Below, piece by piece: positions 20,213 to 31,269 of a stretch of 64,000 bases of DNA; positions within the stretch are counted from its first letter, which is position 1, and every line of letters starts with the position of its first letter. The translations under genes were made by a program, and so were the position numbers. The stretch is from positions 37,089 to 101,088 of the forward strand of contig NZ_JAKSXY010000066.1 of the NCBI RefSeq assembly GCF_022829445.1. Reading direction: 5' to 3'. This stretch comes from Methylobacterium sp. J-068 (GTDB lineage Bacteria; Pseudomonadota; Alphaproteobacteria; Rhizobiales; Beijerinckiaceae). Under the pieces are notes generated by a model, which made no database searches, had not been told where the DNA came from, and saw only the letters and a list, made by a program, of their open reading frames with translations.

Positions 20213-21337
20213 TCAGTTCTTGGCGAGCGCGTCCGCGAACGCGATCATGCGGTTGCGGGCGTAGGTCGGCAGGCCTGCGCTGATCGAGGTGCCGGTGTTG
20301 AAGGACGAGTTGCCCATCAGCACCTGGGCCGGCAGCAGGTTCTTGAGCACCGGAACGCGGGCATATTCCTGCTTGCGGTCGAGGACGTCGGCCTTGATCG
20401 CCAGCGCCATGTAGGTGGTCACCACGGTCTTCCCCGGATCGCCGGGCATGGGCTGGAACACCGCCAGGAACTTGCCGAAGCGCAGGATCTGGTTGACCCA
20501 GAAGATCGTCTGCTCCAGCCCGCCCGTCACCGGCGTGTCGACCTTCGTCAATCCTCCGAGAGCCCCGCCCCCGAGAGCCCCGCCCCCGAGGGCCGCGATC
20601 TCCGCGGGCGGCAGCGTGCGCAACTCGCTCTGGAACGAGACGAACTCGGCGATCTTCTTCGAGGCCCCGTCCTCGAGCCGGTTGGCGAGCTTCACGCCGA
20701 GCGGCAGCTTGCCCTCCAGATCGTAGCGCGACTCGATGCAGGTGGTGCCGACCTCGCACCAGGGCCGGTCGGGGCGCTTGGCGAAGGCGGCCGCCGGGTC
20801 CTTGTTCGGGGTGGCGTCGGCGGGGTTGAGCGCCTTGTGCTTGATCACCGGGTCCATCTTCGCGACGAAGCCGAGGGTGGCGTAGGCGGCGAGATCGATG
20901 CTCTCCGGGGGCCTGGCCACCACGAAACGCCCCTGGGCCACGTAGACCTTGAGGGTCTCGTGCCGGCGCTTGGCGACCCCGTTCAGGGTCTGCATGTAAT
21001 CGGGCTCCGCATAGCCCGGATAGGGCGCCAGGGCGGCGCGCTCGCCCGGCCGCAGCCGGCCCCAGTCGAGATAGGGCACGAGGCCGTTCTCGGGCTTGGC
21101 CGGGTCGTCGCGATGATCCGTGAACAGGATGGTGCCGGGCTTCAGGCCCGCGAGGTTCGCCGCCTCGATGGACGGCACGTCCCTGATCCGGGCGTCCTTG
21201 GTCTGGTCCCCGCCGGCGGGAGCCGCCGGGGGCTGCTGCTTCATACCCTCCTGGGCGAGCGCCGTCCGGGGCGCGCTCGCCCCCGTCAGGGCGAGGGTGA
21301 GGGCAAGGAGAAGGGACGCCGGAACTGGGCTGTGCAC
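20213..21337 (-). CDS. Secreted protein of unknown function downstream of PBP
   Basis: A 374-residue predicted periplasmic protein. GTG at 21337 is chosen because GAGG lies 8 bases upstream and the next codons encode a signal peptide (ASLLLALTLALTGASAPRTALA). Near the middle there is a glycine/alanine repeat (GGGALGGGALGG) from 15-base tandem DNA units around 20565-20600. The body has KVYVAQGRFVVARPPESIDLA and, near the end, TVVTTYMALAIKADVLDRKQEY and a basic C-terminus ending in AKN. I do not recognise a domain. It lies 47 bases after the penicillin-binding protein on the same strand, which suggests a role at the cell envelope. Confidence 0.65.
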   Translation of the reverse strand: MHSPVPASLLLALTLALTGASAPRTALAQEGMKQQPPAAPAGGDQTKDARIRDVPSIEAANLAGLKPGTILFTDHRDDPAKPENGLVPYLDWGRLRPGERAALAPYPGYAEPDYMQTLNGVAKRRHETLKVYVAQGRFVVARPPESIDLAAYATLGFVAKMDPVIKHKALNPADATPNKDPAAAFAKRPDRPWCEVGTTCIESRYDLEGKLPLGVKLANRLEDGASKKIAEFVSFQSELRTLPPAEIAALGGGALGGGALGGLTKVDTPVTGGLEQTIFWVNQILRFGKFLAVFQPMPGDPGKTVVTTYMALAIKADVLDRKQEYARVPVLKNLLPAQVLMGNSSFNTGTSISAGLPTYARNRMIAFADALAKN

Positions 21338-21384
21338 GTCGAGGCCTCGAAGTCGGGGAGGGTGGCTGGCGGCCGGGACCGCGC

Positions 21385-24300
21385 TCAGAAGCGCGGATCG
21401 TCGCCGAACAGGTAGTCGGGATCGCGGCGGCGCGGACGCGGCCGGACCTCCTCGTCGTCGCCGAAGGGCGAGCGCTGCGTGCCCGGCCAGGGCTGGTAGG
21501 TCTCGCCCTGCGCCCGGCGGCCACGCCGCTCGCCGAAGGGATCGAGGAGATCGGAATCGGGCTGCGCCCGGCGCCCGCCGGCCAGTCCCCCGAAGAGGCC
21601 GCCCGCCACGTCGGGCGCGTCCTCGTCCGCGCCGAGGTCGCCGTCCTCGGCGTCGGGGCGCATGGCGGTCCGGGTCTCGCGCGGCAGGAGCTGGTACTGG
21701 GTGTCGGCCATGCGGCCGTCCTTGATCCGGAAGTGCTCGCGGAAGCCCCCGCCCTCCACGCGCTCGCCGCTGCGCGGATCGATGCTGACGTCGGCGAGGT
21801 ACGGGCGCGCCTCGGGGGAGGGCGGCGCCAGGGGCGTCCGGGGCACGCCGTTGGCCCAGGCGGCCTGCAGGATGGAGCCCGCGATCGGCACCGCGAGGTG
21901 GCCGCCGGTCTGGCCGCGCCCCAGGGTCCGGCGGGTGCCGTCCGCATTGTCGTAGCCGACCCAGACCACGATGGTGATCTCGTTGGTGAAGCCCGCGAAC
22001 CAGGCGTCGTTCTCGTTCTCCGAGGTCCCGGTCTTCCCCGCGATCGCGGAGGAGAACCGGCTCAGCGCCGCGGCCGTGCCGTGGTTGGTGACACCCTGGA
22101 GCATGGTCTTCAGCTGGTAGAACGCCACCCGGTCGGCCGATCCGATGCGGGTCGGCGCCTTCGCCTCGTGGGTGTAGAGGGTCCGGCCGTCGCGCTCGAC
22201 GGATTCCAGCGCGTAGGGCGCGGGTCGCGCGCCCTCGTTGGCGACCGCCGCGTAGAAGGCCGCCAGATCCACCATCCGCACGGGCTGAGCGCCGAGCACG
22301 AACGGATAGTAGCGCTCGCACTCGGCGTAGATCTGCGCCTCGAGGGCGAGGTCGCAGACCTTCTGCAGGCTGGCCGGCGCCTTGTCGCTGATGCCGCCCT
22401 GGAGCAGGCGCGCCGTGACGAGGTTCTTCGAGAATTCGAGGCCCCGCCGCAGGGTCGTGGCGCCGGCCCCGCCGCCGTCGTAGTTCTTCGGCGACCAGGA
22501 ATCGCCGACCCCGCCGATGGGCGGCAGGGTGATGGCCGAGTCCATCACCAGGGTGTTGGGCTGAAGGCCCGCGTTCAGCGCCGCCAGGTAGGTCAGCGGC
22601 TTCAGGGTCGAGCCCGGCTGGCGCACGGTCTGGGTCACGCGGTTGAGCTGGCTCACCGGGTAGGAGAAGCCGCCCGCCATGGCGAGGATGCGGCCCGTGC
22701 GGTTCTCCAGCACCAGGGCGGCGCCCTGGACGGCCGGGCGCACGCGCAGGTCGGCGCGCGGGTTGCGCGCGCTGGGATCGCGCAGCCTCACCCGGACCAC
22801 GTCGTAGGCTTGCAGCTTGCCGCGCGCGGGGCCGGGCTCCAGGCTGGCGGTGCGGCCATCGGCGAGGCCGACCTTCGCGCTGCCGCCGCGCCCGGTCTCC
22901 AGCACCACCGCGAGCGGCCAATGCACGTCGTAGAGCACCGGCCGCGCGGTCTCCAGGGCGCGCTGCCAGGCGGGCTTCGGACGCTCGACCTTCGCGGCCG
23001 CCCTGTCGGCCTCCGCCGCGCGCTTGCGCTCCGCCTTGGTCTTGGGCGCGGGCGCGGGCTTCGGCGCGTCGCCGACGAGGAGGGGCACGCCCAGCGGCGA
23101 GGCCTCGGCGGCGGGCGCCGCGCCCTCGAGCCGGCGCACGGCGTCGGCGAGGTTGAATTCCGGCCCCTCGTAGCGCTGGCGGCCGGTGGAGCGCTCGTAA
23201 TTGGCCAGCCCGTCCTGAAGCGCGGTCTCGGTGGCGGTCTGGAGGCCGGCATTGATGGTGGAGCGCACCACGTGGCTGGCGGTCGTGAGCGAGTCGACGC
23301 CCGCGAAGGTGCGCACCTCGCGCGTCAGGTGATCGACGAAGTAGAAGCCGGAATCGCGCCGCGCCGTCTCGATCGGCTTCAATCCCAGGGGCGCGTTGGC
23401 CGCTTCGCCGAGCTGCGCCTCGGTGATCACGCCCTCCTCCTTCATCCGCGCGAGCACGTAGGCCCGGCGCTCGCGCGCCCGGTCGGGGTACTTGTCGGGG
23501 CTGTAGAAGTTCGGGCCCTTGGGCATGCCGGCCAGGAGGGCGGCCTCGGGCACGGTGAGCTGGCCCACCGATTTGCCGAAGTAGCTGCGCGCGGCCATCT
23601 CGATGCCGTAGGCGCCGCGTCCGAGATAGATGCCGTTGAGGTAGAGTTCCAGGATCTGCGGCTTAGCCAGGATGCGCTCCAGGCGGGAGGCCACGATCAT
23701 CTCGCGGATCTTGCGCTCGTAGGTGACGTCGTCGCCCACCGAGAGGTTCTTGACCACCTGCTGGGTGATGGTCGAGCCGCCGGCCGGGCGGCCCGGCGAG
23801 GCGAGGTTGCCGATGAAGGCGCGGATCACGCCGCGCTCGTCGATGCCGTGGTGGGTCTCGAAGCGCTTGTCCTCGGCCGCCACGAAGGCCTTCTGCACCA
23901 TCACCGGCACCTCGGCGATGGGCACGCTGAGGCGCCGCCCATTGGCTTCGAAGGCCTCGGCGTAGCGCTTGCCCGCCCCGTCGAAGATGAGGCTGGCGCC
24001 GGGGAGCTTGCGCTCCTTCAGGGCCTCGGCCGAGGGCAGGTCGGCCACCGCCTTGTTGTAGAAGGCGATGACCTCGGCCGCGTCGAAGGGCGAGTCCTTC
24101 GGGTTCTCGCCCTTGCAGAACTGGCGGTAACTGACGTTCAATTCGCCGATATCGAGCCCGTGCAGGATCTTGGGCGCGCCGGCCCCCGCGACGGCGCTCG
24201 GATCCTCCATCGCGGTGGAAATCAACTCGTCGAGATTGATGTCCTCGATGTCGAAGGCCTTGCGCATGTGGGCGCAGCCGTCGCGCAGGATCTGCACCAC

Positions 24301-24411
24301 CTGGCCCTTGTCGGCCACCGGATCGAACTGGGTCCTCACCGCGTCCGGCCGCGTGGTGACCTGGCTGAGCGTCAGCGCCGTGGCGAACAGCTTGATCAGG
24401 ATGATGTTCAT
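21385..24411 (-). CDS. Bifunctional penicillin-binding protein (class A, PBP1-type)
   Basis: A 1008-residue peptidoglycan synthase with glycosyltransferase and transpeptidase domains. The GT51 domain begins near residue 170 with EDKRFETHHGIDERG (catalytic Glu180) and GRPAGGSTITQQVVKNL. The transpeptidase active serine is Ser601 in PGSTLKPLTYLAAL, with the KTG motif at Lys793 (AGKTGTSENEND). Unusually, about 165 residues precede the glycosyltransferase domain with no clear long anchor besides the first hydrophobic stretch (ILIKLFATALTLSQ). The C-terminus after about residue 900 is an Arg/Gly/Asp-rich tail ending in RRRDPDYLFGDDPRF. A Lys/Ala-rich insertion (PAPKTKAERKRAAEADR) sits between the two domains. 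Confidence 0.9.
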   Translation of the reverse strand: MNIILIKLFATALTLSQVTTRPDAVRTQFDPVADKGQVVQILRDGCAHMRKAFDIEDINLDELISTAMEDPSAVAGAGAPKILHGLDIGELNVSYRQFCKGENPKDSPFDAAEVIAFYNKAVADLPSAEALKERKLPGASLIFDGAGKRYAEAFEANGRRLSVPIAEVPVMVQKAFVAAEDKRFETHHGIDERGVIRAFIGNLASPGRPAGGSTITQQVVKNLSVGDDVTYERKIREMIVASRLERILAKPQILELYLNGIYLGRGAYGIEMAARSYFGKSVGQLTVPEAALLAGMPKGPNFYSPDKYPDRARERRAYVLARMKEEGVITEAQLGEAANAPLGLKPIETARRDSGFYFVDHLTREVRTFAGVDSLTTASHVVRSTINAGLQTATETALQDGLANYERSTGRQRYEGPEFNLADAVRRLEGAAPAAEASPLGVPLLVGDAPKPAPAPKTKAERKRAAEADRAAAKVERPKPAWQRALETARPVLYDVHWPLAVVLETGRGGSAKVGLADGRTASLEPGPARGKLQAYDVVRVRLRDPSARNPRADLRVRPAVQGAALVLENRTGRILAMAGGFSYPVSQLNRVTQTVRQPGSTLKPLTYLAALNAGLQPNTLVMDSAITLPPIGGVGDSWSPKNYDGGGAGATTLRRGLEFSKNLVTARLLQGGISDKAPASLQKVCDLALEAQIYAECERYYPFVLGAQPVRMVDLAAFYAAVANEGARPAPYALESVERDGRTLYTHEAKAPTRIGSADRVAFYQLKTMLQGVTNHGTAAALSRFSSAIAGKTGTSENENDAWFAGFTNEITIVVWVGYDNADGTRRTLGRGQTGGHLAVPIAGSILQAAWANGVPRTPLAPPSPEARPYLADVSIDPRSGERVEGGGFREHFRIKDGRMADTQYQLLPRETRTAMRPDAEDGDLGADEDAPDVAGGLFGGLAGGRRAQPDSDLLDPFGERRGRRAQGETYQPWPGTQRSPFGDDEEVRPRPRRRDPDYLFGDDPRF

Positions 24412-24576
24412 GCGGGGCGAGGGACCGGGGTCGGGGAACGCGAGGAACGGCTCGTCGGACGGGCTCGATCGGGCCGGTCATACGAGCCCAAGGATGCGTT
24501 GCACAACGCGGCTGATTTAAGGACGTGATCCGGCCCTGACGCGGATGCCATTAAGACACGACGGAGGCGATCGATC

Positions 24577-24740
24577 ATGCCCCGCTTCCGCACGCAGCCT
24601 GGCGGCATCCTCGCCCAAGAATACCTGACGCCGCTCGGCCCCTCCGTCCGGCTTTGGCAACGGAGGTCGGCGTTCCGCCCAATCGCCTGTCCGAGATTGC
24701 GAGGCCCACTCCGTCGAAGCGCAGTAAGGTCGGGCCCGCT
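24577..24740 (+). pseudogene. HigA-type antitoxin remnant, frameshifted and truncated
   Basis: From the ATG at 24577, which has a good ribosome site (CGGAGG), the frame reads PGGILAQEYLTPLG, the start of HigA/VapI antitoxins (PGEILAEEYLEPLG). The helix-turn-helix then continues in a frame shifted by two bases as ALATEVGVPPNRLSEIAR, where HigA has ALGVPPNRISEI. It is then cut off by the ubiB-type gene on the other strand. The conserved end (RRSITADTALRLARYFG in the family) is missing. No recognisable HigB toxin was found upstream. This explains most of the 327-base gap between the UbiB kinase and the PBP gene. Confidence 0.65.
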
Positions 24741-26373
24741 ACTTGTTGCGCCCGAGCAGCACGAGCCAGCCGATCCCGATCACGCACACCATCGCCCCCA
24801 CGGTGACGAAGGCCGGCGTGCCGAGGTCCATGAAGCGGGGTGCCAATTGCGTCGCGAAGGCGGCGACGATCAGCGCCACGGCGATGCGGGCGGCGGCGCG
24901 CTCGATGCCGCGGGTGAGCTTCTCGATGCCCTTGAGTTCGATCTCGACGGTGACGCGGCCCTGCTTCAGGCGCACCAGCATGAGGTGGATCAGGGTCGGC
25001 AGCTCGGAGGCCGCGCCGAACAGGCCCGCGCCCACCGCCTCGACCTTGCGGGTCAGGCCCTTGATCGAGAATTGCGAGGCGAGCTTGCGCTTCACGGTCG
25101 GGCCGGCGGCCGAGAACAGGTCGAAGCCGGGGTCGAGCTGGCGCATCACGCCGTCCGCCGTCACCAGCCCCTTGAACAGGATGGCGAGATCCGTCGGCAT
25201 GGCGAGGTCGTTCTCGCGCGCCATGGTCATGAAGTCGGTGAGCAGCGCGCCGAAATCGAGGGAGGCTCCGGTGTGGCGGGCCACGAAGGCCTGCGACGAG
25301 GCCTCGAGCTTGGTCAGGTCCGGGTTGCTCGACCCGCTCCAGTCGAGGAGCACGGCCATCAGCCCATCGGAATCCTCCTTCAGCATGGCGCCGATGAGCA
25401 TGAGGAGCTGGGTGCGGCGGCGCTGGGACAGGCGGCCGATGATGCCGAAATCGATGAAGCCGATCCGGTTGTCCGGCATGATCAGCATGTTGCCGGGATG
25501 CGGGTCGGCGTGGAACACGCCCTCGATCAGCGCCATCTGCAGGAAGGCGTCGGTGCCCTTCTGGGCCAGCAGCACCTTGTCGTAGCCGGCGGCATCCAGG
25601 CGGGCATGGTCGTTGGGCGGGATGCCGTGCACGAATTCCTGCACGAGCACGCGCTCGGAGGTCCATTCCCAGTGGATCTTGGGCACCACGATGTCGTCGC
25701 GGTCGGCGAAGATCGCCGCGATGGTCTCGCAGTTGCGTGCCTCGTTGATGAGGTCGAGCTCGCCGTAGAGGCCGCTGGCGAGGTGGCGCATCTGCTCCTG
25801 GGGCTGGTAGCGGCCGAATTCCGGCCACTCGTCCACGACGATGCGGGTGGCGTGCCCCATCAGGCGCAGATCCGCCTCGATGACCTTGCGCAGGCCCGGG
25901 CGCAGCACCTTCACCACCACCTCCTCGCCCGTGTGCAGGCGGGCGCGGTAGACCTGCGCGATGGAGGCGGCCGCGAGCGGCGTGGTGTCGAACTCGGCGA
26001 AGACCTCCGCGGGCGGGGCGCCGAGATCCTCCTCCAGCTGGGGCCGGATGCGCTCCCACGGGATCGGCTTGACCTGGCTGTGGAGCTTCTCGAGCTCCTC
26101 GGTCCATTCCGGGGTCAGGAGGTCGGGCCGGCTCGCCAGGATCTGGCCGAGCTTCACGAAGGTCGGCCCCAGGGTCTCGATGGCCCGGCGCACGCGCTGG
26201 GGCTGCGACAGCCGCGCGATGTCGACCTGCGGCGTCCGGCGCTTGGCGAGGCGCGCCACCTGCGCGAGGCCGAGGCGCTCGACGACCTTGGTGACGCCGA
26301 AGCCGATGAGGACGGCGGCGATCTCCCCGAGGCGCTGCCGGTCCCGTGCGGCGACGAAGGCGGTTTTCAGCAT
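24739..26373 (-). CDS. ubiB: UbiB-type ABC1 atypical kinase
   Basis: A 544-residue member of the ABC1/ADCK family, needed for ubiquinone synthesis. The N-terminal KxGQ-type motif reads GPTFVKLGQILASRPDLLTPE. The nucleotide pocket has EEVVVKVLRPGLRKVIEADLRL. The catalytic region shows FHADPHPGNMLIM and GFIDFGIIGRLSQ, both hallmarks. Two hydrophobic segments at the extreme C-terminus (AVALIVAAFATQLA and FVTVGAMVCVIGIGWLVLLG) anchor it in the membrane, as in UbiB. No ubiE or ubiJ is adjacent, although in many proteobacteria they precede ubiB. Confidence 0.9.
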   Translation of the reverse strand: MLKTAFVAARDRQRLGEIAAVLIGFGVTKVVERLGLAQVARLAKRRTPQVDIARLSQPQRVRRAIETLGPTFVKLGQILASRPDLLTPEWTEELEKLHSQVKPIPWERIRPQLEEDLGAPPAEVFAEFDTTPLAAASIAQVYRARLHTGEEVVVKVLRPGLRKVIEADLRLMGHATRIVVDEWPEFGRYQPQEQMRHLASGLYGELDLINEARNCETIAAIFADRDDIVVPKIHWEWTSERVLVQEFVHGIPPNDHARLDAAGYDKVLLAQKGTDAFLQMALIEGVFHADPHPGNMLIMPDNRIGFIDFGIIGRLSQRRRTQLLMLIGAMLKEDSDGLMAVLLDWSGSSNPDLTKLEASSQAFVARHTGASLDFGALLTDFMTMARENDLAMPTDLAILFKGLVTADGVMRQLDPGFDLFSAAGPTVKRKLASQFSIKGLTRKVEAVGAGLFGAASELPTLIHLMLVRLKQGRVTVEIELKGIEKLTRGIERAAARIAVALIVAAFATQLAPRFMDLGTPAFVTVGAMVCVIGIGWLVLLGRNK

Positions 26374-26595
26374 GTGCGCAAGGGACCCGGGAAGGGAAGG
26401 AGGCTGGCCGTAAACGCGCGGCCGGACGATTGGTTAAGGCTCCGCTAGTCCCGTGGCGAGGCCGAAGTTTGTCCACGCGGCCCGCGCGACGCGCGGCGGA
26501 TTCGCGCCCGCGCCGATCTCGGGCTAGACAGGCGTCCTCCCGCGTCCGCGCGGCGCCTCTCCGCGCCCGCGCGGCGCCATCCCGCGAGACCAGCG

Positions 26596-27240
26596 ATGCC
26601 AGGCACGCCCCGCGCCGGAATTGTTCCGGTGACCCCCTTCCAGCAGAACTGCACCCTGATCTGGTCGGACGAGACCAAGGTCGGCGCCGTGGTCGATCCG
26701 GGCGGCGACCTCGACCGGATCGAGGCGGCGATCGCCGCGCAAGGCATCACCATCGAGAAGATCCTGCTCACCCACGGCCATATCGACCATGCGGGCGGGG
26801 CGGCCGAACTGCGCGAGCGCCTCGGCGTGCCGATCGAGGGGCCGCACGAGGCCGACCGCTACCTGCTCGACAGCCTGCCGGAGACGGGCGCCAATTACGG
26901 CATCGACGGCGCCCGCGTGGTGACGCCCGACCGCTGGCTCGCCGACGGCGACAGGGTCGAGGTCGGCGGTCTCGCCTTCGACATCCTGCACGCCCCCGGC
27001 CACTCGCCCGGCAGCGTGGTGTTCATGAGCCGCGACGCGCGCTTCGCCCTCGTGGGCGACGTGGTGTTCAAGGGCTCGGTGGGCCGCACCGACCTGCCCG
27101 GCGGCAGCCACGAGCAACTGATCCGGGCGATCAAGGACAAGGTCCTGCCGCTCGGCGACGACGTCGCCTTCATTCCCGGACACGGCCCCACGAGCACGCT
27201 CGGCGAGGAGCGGATGACGAACCCGTTCCTGCAGGATTGA
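26596..27240 (+). CDS. MBL-fold metallo-hydrolase (glyoxalase II-like)
   Basis: A 214-residue metallo-beta-lactamase fold hydrolase. The metal-binding motif THGHIDHAGG (His60, His62, Asp64, His65) is intact, with later ligands in HAPGHSPGSVVF, VGDVVF and GHGPTST. The length and the short sequence match the YcbL/GloB2 subgroup of single-domain glyoxalase II-like enzymes, which hydrolyse S-lactoylglutathione or related thioesters. The substrate is not proven. It starts at the ATG at 26596 and is followed by a hairpin at 27242-27257. Confidence 0.88.
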   Translation: MPGTPRAGIVPVTPFQQNCTLIWSDETKVGAVVDPGGDLDRIEAAIAAQGITIEKILLTHGHIDHAGGAAELRERLGVPIEGPHEADRYLLDSLPETGANYGIDGARVVTPDRWLADGDRVEVGGLAFDILHAPGHSPGSVVFMSRDARFALVGDVVFKGSVGRTDLPGGSHEQLIRAIKDKVLPLGDDVAFIPGHGPTSTLGEERMTNPFLQD

Positions 27241-27241
27241 G

Positions 27242-27257
27242 GCCCCCGTCCGGGGGC
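27242..27257 (+). terminator. Hairpin after the MBL hydrolase
   Basis: A 7-bp stem of GCCCCCG and CGGGGGC with a 2-base loop, directly after the stop codon. There is no T-run, so termination is only inferred. The rest of the gap up to gyrB (about 190 bases) contains an inverted pair GGCATCGTTTCC and GGAAGCGATGC around 27302-27340 and no further gene. Confidence 0.45.
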
Positions 27258-27375
27258 GGCCGCGCGCCCTTGACCGGAGGTTAACGCGGTCCGCGTAGAA
27301 AGGCATCGTTTCCGGGCCCGCCAGGGCCAGGAAGCGATGCATTCTCAACGTGAAACGCCTATATTGCGTGGATAG

Positions 27376-29898
<2,523 letters not shown>

Positions 29899-29904
29899 GC
29901 GAAG

Positions 29905-29944
29905 CCCCAATCCGCCCTCCCGAAGGGAGCAGGCGGATTTGGCC
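29905..29944. repeat. Palindromic element between gyrB and protease gene (inverted copy 2 of the CTCCCTTCGGGATGGCGGATT family)
   Basis: Nested stems: AATCCGCC at 29909-29916 pairs with GGCGGATT at 29932-29939, and CTCCC pairs with GGGAG around a GAA loop. The sequence is the reverse orientation of the repeat seen at 4950, 44110 and 62160. It lies between convergent genes and could terminate both. Confidence 0.6.
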
Positions 29945-29956
29945 CGAGGATCGCCC

Positions 29957-30871
29957 TCAGCGGACCGGCGGCTTTGCCGGCTCCGCGGCGACCCGCGTCC
30001 GGATCGCGTCCAGCAGGGCGCCCTCGAACATCATGGCGGAGCCGTAATGGTATTCGAGGTCGAAGATCCGGCGCGAATTCATCGACAGGGACGCGCTGTG
30101 CAGCGCGACGAGCCGGCCGCTCTCGTCGAACAGACCGGACCCCGAGCCGCCGAAGCCGTTGTTGCAATCGTGCCGGACGCGCCGGATGGCGTCCTCGCTG
30201 GGGGGATCGATCTGGCGGATCGCGCAGCGCTCGAGGCTGGTCTGGCCCGCGTAGTTCGCGTGCCCGCCCGGTGAGACCATGACGACGGGAATCGTCGCGG
30301 TGCCGGTGGGCAGGTCGGGTGAGGCCGGAATCGGCTGCGGACGCACGTTCTCGGCCGCCTCCGCCAGGTCGAGGAGCGCCCAATCGTCGGTGATGTGGAG
30401 GGACATGGCGCCCGGCGCGGTGCCGAGGCGCAGCGTCTCCGGCGCGAAGTCGTAGTTCCGGCCACCGATCTGGAAGAAGCAATCGGCGACCTCCCGCGTC
30501 CGTTCGAGGTGCCGACTGCGGAAGTTGTGGGCGTTGAGCACCACGAGGCGTTGGTTTCCGATCAGCCAGGCGGCGGCCGCCTTGCGGGGGATGCCGTCCG
30601 CCCTGCAGAAGAGCACGCCCGCGCCCGGATAGCGCTCGTAATCCGCGCCCGAGAGTTCCCGGCGCTCGTCCTTGGGATAGAGCGCCGCCAGGCGCTGGTC
30701 GCCCCCCGCCTCGACACGGGCGGAATGCAGGGCGGTGACCGCCAGTGCGATGCACAGGAGAGCCGCCAAGACGAGGATCAAGGCCAGGGCCAAGCCCAGG
30801 CCGAGCCGGCTCGGCACGCCGACGCGCGCGATCACGGGGTTCGAGTGTCTCCAGTACGGGAATCCCGGCAT
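29957..30871 (-). CDS. Membrane-anchored trypsin-like serine protease
   Basis: A 304-residue protein starting at the ATG at 30871 (GGAG four bases upstream). An N-terminal membrane segment (LGLGLALALILVLAALLCIALAV) anchors it, with the rest outside the cytoplasm. It has the triad of a chymotrypsin-like fold: His in VLNAHNFRSRH, Asp in DDWALLDLAEAA and Ser in NNGFGGSGSGLFDESGRLVALHSA, where the usual GDSGGP is replaced by GGSGSG. Cysteines in VADCFFQIG and RCAIRQ may form disulphides. The substrate is unknown. It is separated from the mxaW-like gene by a short hairpin. Confidence 0.75.
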   Translation of the reverse strand: MPGFPYWRHSNPVIARVGVPSRLGLGLALALILVLAALLCIALAVTALHSARVEAGGDQRLAALYPKDERRELSGADYERYPGAGVLFCRADGIPRKAAAAWLIGNQRLVVLNAHNFRSRHLERTREVADCFFQIGGRNYDFAPETLRLGTAPGAMSLHITDDWALLDLAEAAENVRPQPIPASPDLPTGTATIPVVMVSPGGHANYAGQTSLERCAIRQIDPPSEDAIRRVRHDCNNGFGGSGSGLFDESGRLVALHSASLSMNSRRIFDLEYHYGSAMMFEGALLDAIRTRVAAEPAKPPVR

Positions 30872-30928
30872 CCGTCTCCGCCCCTCCCGCCCCGGGCGCC
30901 CTGCGGCGCTCCCGTCGTTCCCGGTTGT

Positions 30929-30949
30929 CCGGATGGCTCTGCCATCCGG
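30929..30949 (-). terminator. Hairpin downstream of the mxaW-like gene
   Basis: A perfect 9-bp stem, CCGGATGGC and GCCATCCGG, with a 3-base loop, in the gap between the mxaW-like stop and the protease start, both on the minus strand. It may separate their transcription. Confidence 0.5.
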
Positions 30950-30972
30950 TGACGCGCCGCGGCACCGGCGCG

Positions 30973-31269
30973 CTACTCGTCCGCCTTCTGATGGACCGAG
31001 ACGCAGATCTTCACAGCCTGCTCGAGCTTGATGTCGCCCGGGTTGCCAATATTGGCGGTCTCTTCGATGCACCGAATGAAATAATTCATGTCGAGCTCCG
31101 GAGACAGGCTCGAGAATGCCTTGCCCATCCGCGTGGCGAAATCGACCTTCTCGTCGAGGGAAGCGCGCGGCCAGCGGGCGACCGGGTCGTCCATGGAAAG
31201 CTTTGCCGCCTGAGCGGTCGAGACAAGGCCGAGAGACAAACATAAGACAAAACTAAGATATCGCGTCAT
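30973..31269 (-). CDS. mxaW: Small exported protein divergent from mxaF (MxaW-like)
   Basis: A 98-residue protein with a clear signal peptide (MTRYLSFVLCLSLGLVSTAQA), then a small helical domain with two cysteines (NYFIRCIEETANIG and AVKICVSVHQKADE) that may bond. It is transcribed away from mxaF across a 385-base AT-rich region. In Methylobacterium extorquens a small methanol-regulated gene of unknown function, mxaW, occupies this position; the symbol is given mostly on that positional basis. Codon use is less GC-rich than in neighbours. The start is the ATG at 31269; no strong ribosome site is visible. Confidence 0.6.
   Translation of the reverse strand: MTRYLSFVLCLSLGLVSTAQAAKLSMDDPVARWPRASLDEKVDFATRMGKAFSSLSPELDMNYFIRCIEETANIGNPGDIKLEQAVKICVSVHQKADE

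Noticed and set aside
21733..24528. A 931-codon plus-strand frame opposite the penicillin-binding protein
   Set aside because: Shadow of the PBP gene; no ribosome site and no conserved sequence.
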